Positions 55,905-63,936 of a stretch of DNA of 64,000 nt are shown one piece after another. The notes beneath the pieces are model-generated. The model saw nothing but the letters and a program-made list of their open reading frames with translations. It did not search any database and was not told where the DNA came from. The DNA is from Petrimonas mucosa (GTDB lineage: Bacteria; Bacteroidota; Bacteroidia; Bacteroidales; Dysgonomonadaceae), in assembly GCF_900095795.1 (NCBI RefSeq), contig NZ_LT608328.1:3093001-3157000 (forward strand). The letters are read 5' to 3'. Positions within the stretch are counted from its first letter, which is position 1. Every line of letters starts with the position of its first letter. Made by a program: the position numbers and the translations under genes.

Positions 55905-56135
55905 TTATTGAATATCCTCCCCTGGGGGTGGAATTTCAGCCTCCTTTTCATCTCTCAGTGAAGCAATCTCCTTGCGATGACGGATTTTATCGATGGTTGT
56001 CTCTTCGGCATATCCGATAATCACTCCAAACTCGTAGAGCCGGGTTATCGTCACCCCTTCCTCCCGGAGGTTCTCCGCCACAACGTCTAACCGGTCGAGA
56101 TAGTAAGCAGATACGGTAATAACAATTTGTTTCAT
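55905..56135 (-). CDS. Small I9-inhibitor-like protein co-encoded with a subtilase
   Basis: 76 residues from ATG 56135. The predicted order is beta-alpha-beta-beta-alpha-beta: MKQIVITVSAYYLDRLDVV, GVTITRLYEFGVIIGYA, TIDKIRHRKEIASLRDE, then a Pro-rich tail PPPGEDIQ. This matches the layout of the I9 propeptide/inhibitor fold of subtilases (as in POIA1). From memory, short proteins with this kind of tail are found next to S8 peptidases and are often misannotated as ketohydroxyglutarate aldolase. The start overlaps the subtilase stop (ATGA), so the two are made together. It probably inhibits, folds or recruits the protease; the longer open frame to 56456 is inside the protease gene and is not used. 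Confidence 0.82.
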   Translation of the reverse strand: MKQIVITVSAYYLDRLDVVAENLREEGVTITRLYEFGVIIGYAEETTIDKIRHRKEIASLRDEKEAEIPPPGEDIQ

Positions 56136-57388
56136 GGCGCTAAAGGGAGTCCTGCACCTACATCCTGTGCAGGTGACGTTAAACTGCCTGCCGTCCGGAT
56201 CAACTCCTGTCCGATCATCGCGGGCGTGGCATCGGGAAACTTTTCGCACAGCAGGGCAGTTATTCCTGCCACATGCGGTGTAGCCATGCTGGTACCGGAA
56301 AGGGTACGGTACCTCGCAGGCATGGGCCAGGATGAGTAGATCGCCACGCCTGGTGCGGCCAGATCCACCAGTCCCTCCTGATTGATTGCACGGTTTGAGA
56401 AATCGGCCACCTGCAGCGCTGAGTCTACCGCACCCACCGCGAGGATGGAAGGACAATCGGCGGGGCTGCTCACCGGGCTGAACCGATTTTCGGATCGCCT
56501 GCTGTCATTTCCTGCTGCAGCCACGACGAGCGTTCCTTTTGAAAGTGCGAACCGGGCAGCCCTTTCGTAGGCAATGTCGTAACTTTGTCCCGGGAGGACT
56601 TTCGATCCCAGTGACATCGACAATACGCGACACCCGTTGTTCGCTGCCCAGGTCATCCCGTCCAGAATCCAGGCCTGCGCCCCTCTTCCCCCGTTGTTCA
56701 ACACTTTTCCTGCGTAAATCTGAACCCCCGGAGCCACACCGTACCGCACCCCCTGCTGATCGGACGAACCACAGGCAATCCCGATACAATGCGTTCCATG
56801 CCCGTGGAGATCTTCCGCAGTTTCATCGGGAACAAACGAGAAGGTCGTCAGGTTTCTTCCTTTAAAATCGGGGTGTCTTACATCGAAACCGGTATCCAGC
56901 ACAGCCAGCTTGACGCCTTCACCGGTATAGACCGACTCGTGTGCCCTTACAGCCTTAATGCCCCAGGAGGATTCTACCACTGTATCGACAGTAACATCGT
57001 CCGGGATATAAACTACTTTCTCCGGTTCCACAGTATAATCGGCATCTACAGGGTGCAACAGCTCCATACTGTCGTCATCCACCGCCACAAGAGCTATCCC
57101 CAGTTCATTGTAGAAGAGTACATCTGCATCCTTTATCCTGCTTTCACACATGGTTTCCGTAATAAAATCGGCCGTATTGGCAACCGTCAAGCCCCATTTT
57201 GTCTCGAGCAGCCGGGTAGTTTTCACCACCTCCCTCTTCCCATTCCGGAGAATGAGCAGATGTCGTCCGGTATAAAAGGGGGTGACCTCCAGATCACTTG
57301 CCGCAGCCTCACGATACATCTCACTCGAACTACTATCAGATGCAGGGTGATCCCAAAAGACCCTTTTTCCTAGAAATGGAGGTTTCAT
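56132..57388 (-). CDS. Subtilisin-like S8 serine peptidase, apparently cytoplasmic
   Basis: 418 residues from ATG 57388 (a GTG start at 57427 is possible). The catalytic triad is intact: Asp165 in LAVLDTGFD, His197 in HGHGTHC, Ser367 in SGTSMATPHVAG, with the oxyanion Asn294 in AAAGND. Residues about 38-130 look like an I9-type propeptide domain. There is no signal peptide or membrane helix, so the enzyme should stay in the cytoplasm unless exported another way. It overlaps the gene for a small inhibitor-like protein and follows by 69 bases a membrane protein gene on the same strand. Confidence 0.92.
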   Translation of the reverse strand: MKPPFLGKRVFWDHPASDSSSSEMYREAAASDLEVTPFYTGRHLLILRNGKREVVKTTRLLETKWGLTVANTADFITETMCESRIKDADVLFYNELGIALVAVDDDSMELLHPVDADYTVEPEKVVYIPDDVTVDTVVESSWGIKAVRAHESVYTGEGVKLAVLDTGFDVRHPDFKGRNLTTFSFVPDETAEDLHGHGTHCIGIACGSSDQQGVRYGVAPGVQIYAGKVLNNGGRGAQAWILDGMTWAANNGCRVLSMSLGSKVLPGQSYDIAYERAARFALSKGTLVVAAAGNDSRRSENRFSPVSSPADCPSILAVGAVDSALQVADFSNRAINQEGLVDLAAPGVAIYSSWPMPARYRTLSGTSMATPHVAGITALLCEKFPDATPAMIGQELIRTAGSLTSPAQDVGAGLPLAP

Positions 57389-57457
57389 TGTCAGTTCATT
57401 TATATACCGTTTTTCAACTCCCTGCACATTCCGTTCAGGGATCTCTCAATAGATTGC

Positions 57458-58234
57458 TCAATCTTCCTGCAGCAACCTCAACACCTCCTCGTCGATAATC
57501 CGCCAGGATCTCTTCCCGGGTGAGCTCTCTACAACTCCCTTCGCAAGCAGTACGTTCAAAGCGGCACTATCATCGTGGCTAAGTCGGCCAAGAGTACCCT
57601 CCTCCCTGATCCGCTGCAACATTGCTTTCTCCTGACCGGTGAGAGATTCGAACCTGGAAGAGAGGCCAGATCCGCCGGAAGCTGAAAACAAAATTTGTCC
57701 CCCTTTCCTCCAGATGGCAGTCTCCGCCCTGAGAATACTGTTCTCTTCCATAATTGAAAAGAGGGTGGGCAAGAAAATCCGGGTATAGTAATAGCCCGAT
57801 AGAAATCCGGCAATAAAGAAATAGACGAGAAGTGAAACGATCACCGGACCGGCAAGATGGCAATCCTGGCCGGCACAGCTACTGTTGGCGGTGACGTAGT
57901 CTGCGATGCCCTGCAGGTAATCGGGAATCTTGGCAAGCTGAGTCAGCGTAATTCCGATAATGATCTTGGTCAACCAATCCGATACATCTTCGAGGTTTGT
58001 GTTGGGCAAATACTTGGTGGTCCGTCCATAATCTTCCCTCGGGTCGTAGTTGCGGTTCAACCGTGGAACCCCGAACAGAAAACCCAACAGGGCCCCACTA
58101 AGCATGGAGGCCAGTGAGATGATCAGAAGCAATCCGAAAAAACTCCAGTAATGGTGGGAAATGGCAGCACCTATGGCAGTAGCTCCTATTCCGGCAACCA
58201 CGATGGCAAGGGGCCACAGATGTTTTACATTCAT
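57458..58234 (-). CDS. Membrane protein with C-terminal winged-helix-like domain
   Basis: 258 residues. About four membrane helices: 7-25, 31-52 (FFGLLLIISLASMLSGALL), 88-106 (IIIGITLTQLAKIPDYL) and 127-150 (VIVSLLVYFFIAGFLSGYYY). Between helices 2 and 3 is the distinct stretch GFLFGVPRLNRNYDP and KYLPNTNLEDVSDWLTKIII, which I know from other bacterial proteins of no assigned function. The cytoplasmic C-terminus (about 185-258) has a helix-turn-helix-like pattern ending VVESSPGKRSWRIIDEEVLRLL. First gene of the protease cassette. Confidence 0.78.
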   Translation of the reverse strand: MNVKHLWPLAIVVAGIGATAIGAAISHHYWSFFGLLLIISLASMLSGALLGFLFGVPRLNRNYDPREDYGRTTKYLPNTNLEDVSDWLTKIIIGITLTQLAKIPDYLQGIADYVTANSSCAGQDCHLAGPVIVSLLVYFFIAGFLSGYYYTRIFLPTLFSIMEENSILRAETAIWRKGGQILFSASGGSGLSSRFESLTGQEKAMLQRIREEGTLGRLSHDDSAALNVLLAKGVVESSPGKRSWRIIDEEVLRLLQED

Positions 58235-58554
58235 TGTTGTCCAGGTAAAGTTATCCTTTCGTTTCCTTCAGATAGATATTCCTCTCCTCAGCTGGGGCTT
58301 ACCCCTGCAGATGCAGGTCCACAGGATCCGCACAGACCTTGGAATCGAGTGCGGCCAATCATATTATTCAACAGATAGGCAAGTTAATAAAAACTTTTGA
58401 AACAGGCAAACTCTTGAAGAGATTTCACCATGATAACCCCAATGTAAACAGCATAAACAATTAACTGTTTGATACCAGATAAAGTTTATCTCAAAAAAAG
58501 GGGCGGACTCTCAATCCGCCCCAAATAATGAAACATATCAATCCTTAAAATAGT
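58235..58554. other. Intergenic region between sus locus 2 and the protease cassette
   Basis: 320 bases. Its left side should hold the minus-strand promoter of the membrane-protein gene, but no exact TAnnTTTG element is seen. Its right end carries the terminator of the second sus operon (minus strand). Nothing else recognised. Confidence 0.5.
58493..58522 (-). terminator. Rho-independent terminator of sus locus 2
   Basis: 8-bp GC stem GGGGCGGA / TCCGCCCC (58500-58507 and 58515-58522), 7-base loop, then TTTTTTT when read on the minus strand. It lies 32 bases after the susD stop. Confidence 0.92.
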
Positions 58555-60153
58555 CTAATATCCAGGGTTCTGAATTAGTCCCGGCTCCACTTTCAGACTG
58601 TTCTCATGGAAAGGCCATAAGTAGTTGTGAGGTTTAAATGACCGGTCCTCCACCTTCAATGTGACCTTTCTACCATCAACAATTCTGGTATGTCCTTCGG
58701 CCGGTTTATTTAAAACAACCTCTGCAATCCTCCAGCGTATGATGTCGTCATAACGTTGCCCCTCTCCTGCAAGTTCAATCCTCCGTTCATTCCTGATCAG
58801 ATCAATCCACTGTTGCTGGGTATAGGAATTATATTCCGGAAGGGTGACATCAGCATAGTTCATATCCAGACCGGCCCTTCTTCTGACATCATTGATGCAT
58901 TTCTTGGTCAGCTCATCAATTTGATTCAGCATTATCTTTGCCTCTGCATATGTCAACAACACCTCTGCATAACGCAGCAACGGGAAGTCCATATTGCCTC
59001 CGCTTTTAAAGGCATCTGTCTCATCCACAAATTTCCTGAACCAGAAGCCTGTCCTGCTTGACCTCAGATTTTGATAAAACATGGGAGAGTTCTCATTGTA
59101 GATATCAATCTCCTCACCATAGAAGAGGTCTCCATGCCCCATGATCGATGCACTGTAACGGGGATCCCTGTTCAGAGAAGGCGTTAATTCATACTCCTCT
59201 TTGGAGTGTAAGGGGCATTTGTCTATAGGTCTGCCTTGTGCAGTCCAATATGTATCCACCAATGCTTTGGTTGGCACGCAGTATGATTGTCCGGGACCCG
59301 TCCGGTAATGAGGTCCCAGGTGTTGGAATGACTGTGTGGCACTATTGTTGTGACTTGCCATGTCAAACCACATGATGAACTCGTTGTTCACCTTTGAACC
59401 TTTATAATTGAATAGGTCCTCATATACGGGATAGAGTGAATACTTCTTGCTGTCAATGATCTCCTTGGCCAGTTTAGCCGCCAATTCATACCTGCCGTTA
59501 TAGAGGGCATAACGCATGGTAAGTGCCTTAAATGAATACCTGTTGAACATGTATTTATCCGAAGTGTATTCATCAGGTGGCAATTTTGCGGCTATCTCAT
59601 CGGCCAGGATGAACAGGGTATTCAAGATCTCCTCTTTGGGTGTGGCCGGTTGACGGGCGGTCTCCAGGTCTGCCGGCTCCAATACGAACGGGACATTTCC
59701 CCACCGCATGGTCAGCCTGAAATAATGCCATACCCTCAACGCTTCAAGAATACCATGATATTTGCCCCTGACACTCTCATCCTCCACATAGGGCACATCC
59801 ACATTGGCAATAAACGTATTCAAACGTCCCAAATGCTTCATGTATAACTCATAATAATAGAGAAAATCGTAAGTGTTACTGTTGAAGTTCCCGTTGGCGA
59901 TATTCTGATGCCTGTCATCTGCAAGCCTGCTGTATGCGTTATCTGACTTGGCCTCATCCATGTAGAATATGATTGGTCTGGACGTAGGATTTGTAAAGAC
60001 ATCCAGATAACTGCTGTATACTACTCGCCGAAGATCCTCCTCATCATTGAAAAACTCAACAAATGATGTGGCCGTTGGATCTCTTTTATCCAAAAAGTCA
60101 TCACAACCAATCAGGAAAGTCAGTATCAATATCGGATATAATAATCTTTTCAT
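58555..60153 (-). CDS. SusD/RagB family nutrient-binding lipoprotein (locus 2)
   Basis: 532 residues. Lipobox LIGC (Cys about 16). SusD blocks: YYYELYMKHLGRLNTFIANVD, LEALRVWHYFRLTMRWGNVPFVL near residue 150, LRYAEVLLTYAEAKIML, INDVRRRAGLDM and IRNERRIELAGEGQRYDDIIRW in the C-terminal third. It follows the susC gene by 19 bases and ends at a strong terminator, so the operon has just these two genes. The low sequence similarity to the first SusD suggests a different glycan. Confidence 0.96.
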   Translation of the reverse strand: MKRLLYPILILTFLIGCDDFLDKRDPTATSFVEFFNDEEDLRRVVYSSYLDVFTNPTSRPIIFYMDEAKSDNAYSRLADDRHQNIANGNFNSNTYDFLYYYELYMKHLGRLNTFIANVDVPYVEDESVRGKYHGILEALRVWHYFRLTMRWGNVPFVLEPADLETARQPATPKEEILNTLFILADEIAAKLPPDEYTSDKYMFNRYSFKALTMRYALYNGRYELAAKLAKEIIDSKKYSLYPVYEDLFNYKGSKVNNEFIMWFDMASHNNSATQSFQHLGPHYRTGPGQSYCVPTKALVDTYWTAQGRPIDKCPLHSKEEYELTPSLNRDPRYSASIMGHGDLFYGEEIDIYNENSPMFYQNLRSSRTGFWFRKFVDETDAFKSGGNMDFPLLRYAEVLLTYAEAKIMLNQIDELTKKCINDVRRRAGLDMNYADVTLPEYNSYTQQQWIDLIRNERRIELAGEGQRYDDIIRWRIAEVVLNKPAEGHTRIVDGRKVTLKVEDRSFKPHNYLWPFHENSLKVEPGLIQNPGY

Positions 60154-60172
60154 CGTTGCAACTATTTTTAGG

Positions 60173-63139
60173 TTAGAATAATGTTACCTGAAAACCAATG
60201 CTGTAGGCTGCCATCCTGGGATATGCCCCATTTCCGCCATCCCGCTCAGGCTCAAGCCCCTCCCATTTTGTAAAGGTGAGGAAGTCCTGAGCATTGAAAT
60301 ATAATCTGAGATTTCTCATATTGTGCCTTATTTTAGGTATCGTATAACCCACCTGGAGCGACTTGATACGGAAGAAAGAGGCATCACTCAACCATACATC
60401 GCTCAAATATGTATTTGTACTGGTTCCGGTCCATACACGCGGGAAACGGCTATTGGGTGTTTCCGGGGTCCAACGGTTATCAGCATAATACTGACGGGGT
60501 GCACCCAAGTTGTTACTTCCTCCATCAACAAAGACCGGATAACCTTCCTGACCACCCAATCTGCCTACCCTTTTACCTACACCTTGACCAAGCAGGCTGA
60601 AATCCCACTTTTTATACCGCAGATCGAACGTCACAGAATAGTTATAATGGGGAGCTGTATCACCCAGGAAAATCCTGTCTTCATCATTCAATACCCCGTC
60701 ACCGTTCTGGTCCACATACTTGATATCACCAGGGAGTGTATTGGGAAATTTCGCCGGTGTTGCATCAATCTCTTCCTGGTTCTGGAAATAACCATCAGTT
60801 TCGAAACCATAATAGTTATTGATGGGAATACCTCTGAACCAGATCCGGTCATTTGTCCCCTTGAATATCAGCGTGTCTGAGGCACTGTATCCGGCTTTCA
60901 GGACCTGATTCTTATTGTCGAACAACATTCCTCCAATGCTGTAAGAGAGATCTCCAATCTTATCCTGCCATTTTGCAGAAACCTCCCATCCTTTGTTTTC
61001 CACCTCTCCGATATTGACTGAAGAGGTCAGATAGTAGGATCCGGTCAAGGGTGGAACCGGGAAATCGGAATATATGAGGTCAAATGAGTGCTTTTTATAA
61101 ACATCTGCAGTAACTGTCAGGCGATTATTAAGCATACCCAGGTCAAGGCCGATATTTCCCTGATTCTGTTTTTCCCACGTGAAATCGGGATTAGGAACAC
61201 GCATTGTCCAACCCCAGGTATTCACCACCTCTTGCCACAAATAGGGACCCACATTCTCATTTCCAATTCTCCCCCATGAAAACCTCATTTTCAGATTGGA
61301 GATCGCTCCAGACTCCTTTAAACTCTCCATGAAAGATTCATTGTGTGCATTCCATCCAAAGGAGGCTGAAGGGAAGACACCCCATTGGTGACCCGGGGCA
61401 AACTTGCTGCTTCCATCGGATCTGACGGTGGTCTCAAGCAAATATTTGTTTTCCAAAGAGTAATTCAATTTTGCGAAAAACGAAGCTTTGGTTATCTCCC
61501 GATAATCTGTAAAGATATAGGACATCACTTCTGATCCGCCAACGGCATAAAGCTTATCTCTGCCATCTCTTAACTCTTTTTCAAAATTCAACAGTGCTCT
61601 ACCAGTCAATTGACTCTCGCTTACATTCTGCTCGGCACCAATATCGTTTCCCCACGTTGTAACCGGCTTCCCGTCTCCATCATAAAATTTATAGGTCAGA
61701 CGTCTCCACTTGCTCGCCGATTTGTCAATCGTGTAAGATACATTTCCCTCAAAATTCAGATCATCAGTAATATAATATCGCGGACGCAGATTGATAGTGC
61801 TCTTGTCATACATATTATTCCAAGTTCCTCCCTTTTCAATAAATGCTACAGGATTTAGGTCATTATGGAGTATATAATGATTGGGAATATCAGAGTTCTC
61901 ATAATATATCCCCTGGGTAGGGTTCATCCTCCAGGCTATCTGATACAATCCATGCCCGTCATTGTTGCGACGCAGCCTGTCTACCTTCAATCGATGGGCG
62001 TAAAAATCAGCCAGTAGGATAAATCGGTCGGCAATATTGATGTTTGTATTGAAACGGGCACTGAATTTGTCGGAACCTTCAATTCTATTCAATCCATTTT
62101 CTTCAATATAGCCAAGCATGAGGTTAAAAGTACCTACACCACCGCCTCCTGAAATACTCGCGGTTGTGTTATAGGCAGATGCAGGCCTTTCCATGATCGC
62201 CTTTACCCAATCTGTATTTGGCGTGACGCCCTCTTCTGCCAGTCTGATATCTTCATCACTATAGAGCAGGGGTTGACCCTGAATTGCATGAGCCTCATTT
62301 CTGAGCCGCATAAAGTCGGCGGAGTTCACGAACTTGGGCAGATTGAGCGGACTATGTATAGCAAACCATGAGTTCAGATTCACCCTGAATTCTCCGGTTG
62401 TTCCCCTGTTTGTCTCGATAATGATGACCCCGTTGGCACCTCGTGAACCATACATAGAGGCAGCAGCGGCATCCTTCAGAATGTTGACACTTTTGATCTG
62501 ATTGGGATCAATATCTGACAGTGGCTGCTCCATTCCATCCACAATTACCAGCGGAGCTGCATTTTGGAGTGTACTGACACCCCTGATAGAGATACTGCCA
62601 GGGATAGATCCAGGGAGGTTACTTCCTCGAAGCATCGTCACACCGGGAACAGTTCCTGAAAAAATCTCCTCCAGCTTGACAATAGGCCTGGTAATAACCC
62701 TTTCAACATCAACAGATTCAATGGAAGAAGCCAAATGCCTCCTCTCAACTGTATTATATCCGGTCACAACCACCTCCTCCAACCTCACGTTGCTCTCTAG
62801 CAGGACAACGTCTATCCTTGTTTTTCCGGTGGTAACCTCTTCATGGTCGTTGAAACCCATGTAACTGAAGATCAATGTAACATCTCCATCCACATTAATC
62901 TCATAGACCCCATTTTCATCAGTAGTCGTACCAACGTTGGTACCCTTGACAATCACATTGACATAGGGCAATGTCTCACCATTCTGGTCGGTAACAGTCC
63001 CATACACCCTTTTCTGTTGTTCTACAACAGAGCTGTTGAAATGTAAATGAGAGACTTCTCCTTTTGCTCCTTTTACATTTGGGCATAACAACAAAGAGCA
63101 AATAACAAAAAAAGTAGTGAAAGAACTTAATTTAACCAT
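60173..63139 (-). CDS. SusC/RagA family TonB-linked outer-membrane protein (locus 2)
   Basis: 988 residues, full length. A signal peptide (about 1-24) is followed by a carboxypeptidase D-like domain (GTVTDQNGETLPYVNVIVKGTN in part, about 46-115), the TonB box region LEEVVVTGYNTVERRHL, the plug (GVSTLQNAAPLVIVDGMEQPL in part, ILKDAAAASMYGSRGANGVIII) and the barrel, ending in the strand SIGFQVTLF. It imports the oligosaccharide handed over by SusD. There is no glycoside hydrolase or sulfatase gene in the operon, so the enzymes for this locus must lie elsewhere. Confidence 0.97.
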   Translation of the reverse strand: MVKLSSFTTFFVICSLLLCPNVKGAKGEVSHLHFNSSVVEQQKRVYGTVTDQNGETLPYVNVIVKGTNVGTTTDENGVYEINVDGDVTLIFSYMGFNDHEEVTTGKTRIDVVLLESNVRLEEVVVTGYNTVERRHLASSIESVDVERVITRPIVKLEEIFSGTVPGVTMLRGSNLPGSIPGSISIRGVSTLQNAAPLVIVDGMEQPLSDIDPNQIKSVNILKDAAAASMYGSRGANGVIIIETNRGTTGEFRVNLNSWFAIHSPLNLPKFVNSADFMRLRNEAHAIQGQPLLYSDEDIRLAEEGVTPNTDWVKAIMERPASAYNTTASISGGGGVGTFNLMLGYIEENGLNRIEGSDKFSARFNTNINIADRFILLADFYAHRLKVDRLRRNNDGHGLYQIAWRMNPTQGIYYENSDIPNHYILHNDLNPVAFIEKGGTWNNMYDKSTINLRPRYYITDDLNFEGNVSYTIDKSASKWRRLTYKFYDGDGKPVTTWGNDIGAEQNVSESQLTGRALLNFEKELRDGRDKLYAVGGSEVMSYIFTDYREITKASFFAKLNYSLENKYLLETTVRSDGSSKFAPGHQWGVFPSASFGWNAHNESFMESLKESGAISNLKMRFSWGRIGNENVGPYLWQEVVNTWGWTMRVPNPDFTWEKQNQGNIGLDLGMLNNRLTVTADVYKKHSFDLIYSDFPVPPLTGSYYLTSSVNIGEVENKGWEVSAKWQDKIGDLSYSIGGMLFDNKNQVLKAGYSASDTLIFKGTNDRIWFRGIPINNYYGFETDGYFQNQEEIDATPAKFPNTLPGDIKYVDQNGDGVLNDEDRIFLGDTAPHYNYSVTFDLRYKKWDFSLLGQGVGKRVGRLGGQEGYPVFVDGGSNNLGAPRQYYADNRWTPETPNSRFPRVWTGTSTNTYLSDVWLSDASFFRIKSLQVGYTIPKIRHNMRNLRLYFNAQDFLTFTKWEGLEPERDGGNGAYPRMAAYSIGFQVTLF

Positions 63140-63144
63140 AGCAT

Positions 63145-63384
63145 TTACTTTATTGTTGTAATTTTGAACTCACTTTCCCAAGCCTTACTCTATTACACAA
63201 ACAGGACCTTTGCTGCCTTCCTGTAACGAGATAGGGCAGCCCTGACAGAACTGGATTTAATCGTTCTCACAGGTATCATCACGGTTTCGCCAATCTTTAA
63301 ACTTAATAGTGTATCGGGTATCGATATTTTTGTGACCGGTTTTATGGTATTTAACTGATTATTAAATCTCAAGGGATGGGACAA
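63145..63384 (-). pseudogene. Possible decayed small DNA-binding-like gene before susC 2
   Basis: An open frame of 63 codons (63193-63384) reads KISIPDTLLSLKIGETVMIP and SSVRAALSRYRKAAKVLFV, then two adjacent stops (TAA TAG at 63190-63195), then continues in the same frame as SKAWESEFKITTIK to a stop at 63145, five bases before the susC start. Small Bacteroidetes proteins with a GE-V-x-P start, a helix and a C-terminal ITVTRIK-like strand are known to me from memory, and the tail after the double stop fits that pattern. It might also be chance. Its 5' end overlaps the HTH gene. Confidence 0.35.
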
Positions 63385-63699
63385 ACCAAATTTGAGGAGA
63401 TGGTCGGTTTTTCGCGTGGATATATCAGTAAATTAAAATCTTCAATAGGAGCAGAAAAACTCTCCAATATAGTTAAGGTTTTCCCAAACCTTAACCTGGA
63501 TTGGCTAATTATGGAGAAAGGCGAGATGTTAAACACCTCCTGCCCTTCCAACCTCAACAGTCAGACTGCCGATATAATGGACAAAGAGAGAACAGAATAT
63601 AAAAACAGATACTTTGAAATATTGGAAGAGAATCGAATGCTACGTTTAGAAATAGAAAAACTCCGTAATGGTCCTGGAGCAGACATCAACAGCTTATAG
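63376..63699 (+). CDS. Short HTH regulator (XRE/CI-like) with leucine-rich tail
   Basis: 107 residues. The start TKFEEMVGFSRGYISKLKSSIGAEKLSNIV (in part, about 4-33) and the FPNLNLDWLIMEKGEML block (about 36-52) match the CI-type HTH regulators common in Bacteroidetes. The rest (about 70-100) is a coiled coil (NRYFEILEENRMLRLEIEKLR) suited to dimer formation. Family members normally have about 15 more residues in front. The seven codons upstream (LIIKSQG) fit that missing part, but the frame is then cut by TAA at 63352. So the N-terminus is either shortened or uses a rare start codon. It is divergent from susC 2. Confidence 0.7.
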   Translation: MGQTKFEEMVGFSRGYISKLKSSIGAEKLSNIVKVFPNLNLDWLIMEKGEMLNTSCPSNLNSQTADIMDKERTEYKNRYFEILEENRMLRLEIEKLRNGPGADINSL

Positions 63700-63716
63700 C
63701 AATAATTTTACCTGTC

Positions 63717-63926
63717 TCATTTTTCCCCCGCAATCCGATGAAAACTGCCTGATATAACTACAGGCTTTACGTATCACCACTCGCTCAGCGATCTGTCGAG
63801 ATAGCCGGTGCTGTTGAGCGACTCTTCCGGTATCGGCAACACTTCGAAATCTGAAACTGCAGCCCGTGCAGGATGAATGGCCAACAGGCAGCATAAAATA
63901 AAGAGTGCACCGTATCTTTTGTTTAT
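63717..63926 (-). pseudogene. Possible inactivated small exported protein
   Basis: An open frame (63774-63926) encodes a convincing signal peptide, NKRYGALFILCCLLAIHPARAA, shown here only as residues 2-23 (LFILCCLLA core), followed by VSDFEVLPIPEESLNSTGYLDRSLSEW in part. It lacks ATG, GTG or TTG: the codon before NKR is ATA. After SLSEW comes TGA, then the frame stays open for 18 codons (YVKPVVISGSFHRIAGEK). A change of ATA to ATG and TGA to TGG would restore a protein of about 69 residues. This is an inference from pattern; no family is recognised. Confidence 0.35.
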
Positions 63927-63936
63927 CCTAGTCTCG

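Noticed and set aside
55905-56456. Long form (183 codons) of the I9-like gene
   Set aside because: The extra 107 codons lie in another frame of the protease gene and read as Arg/Gly-rich noise; ATG 56135 with ATGA overlap is the natural start.
63694-63894. 66-codon minus-strand frame starting MLPVGHSS
   Set aside because: Ser/Arg-rich translation without pattern; a neighbouring frame carries a convincing signal peptide instead, though with defective start and stop.
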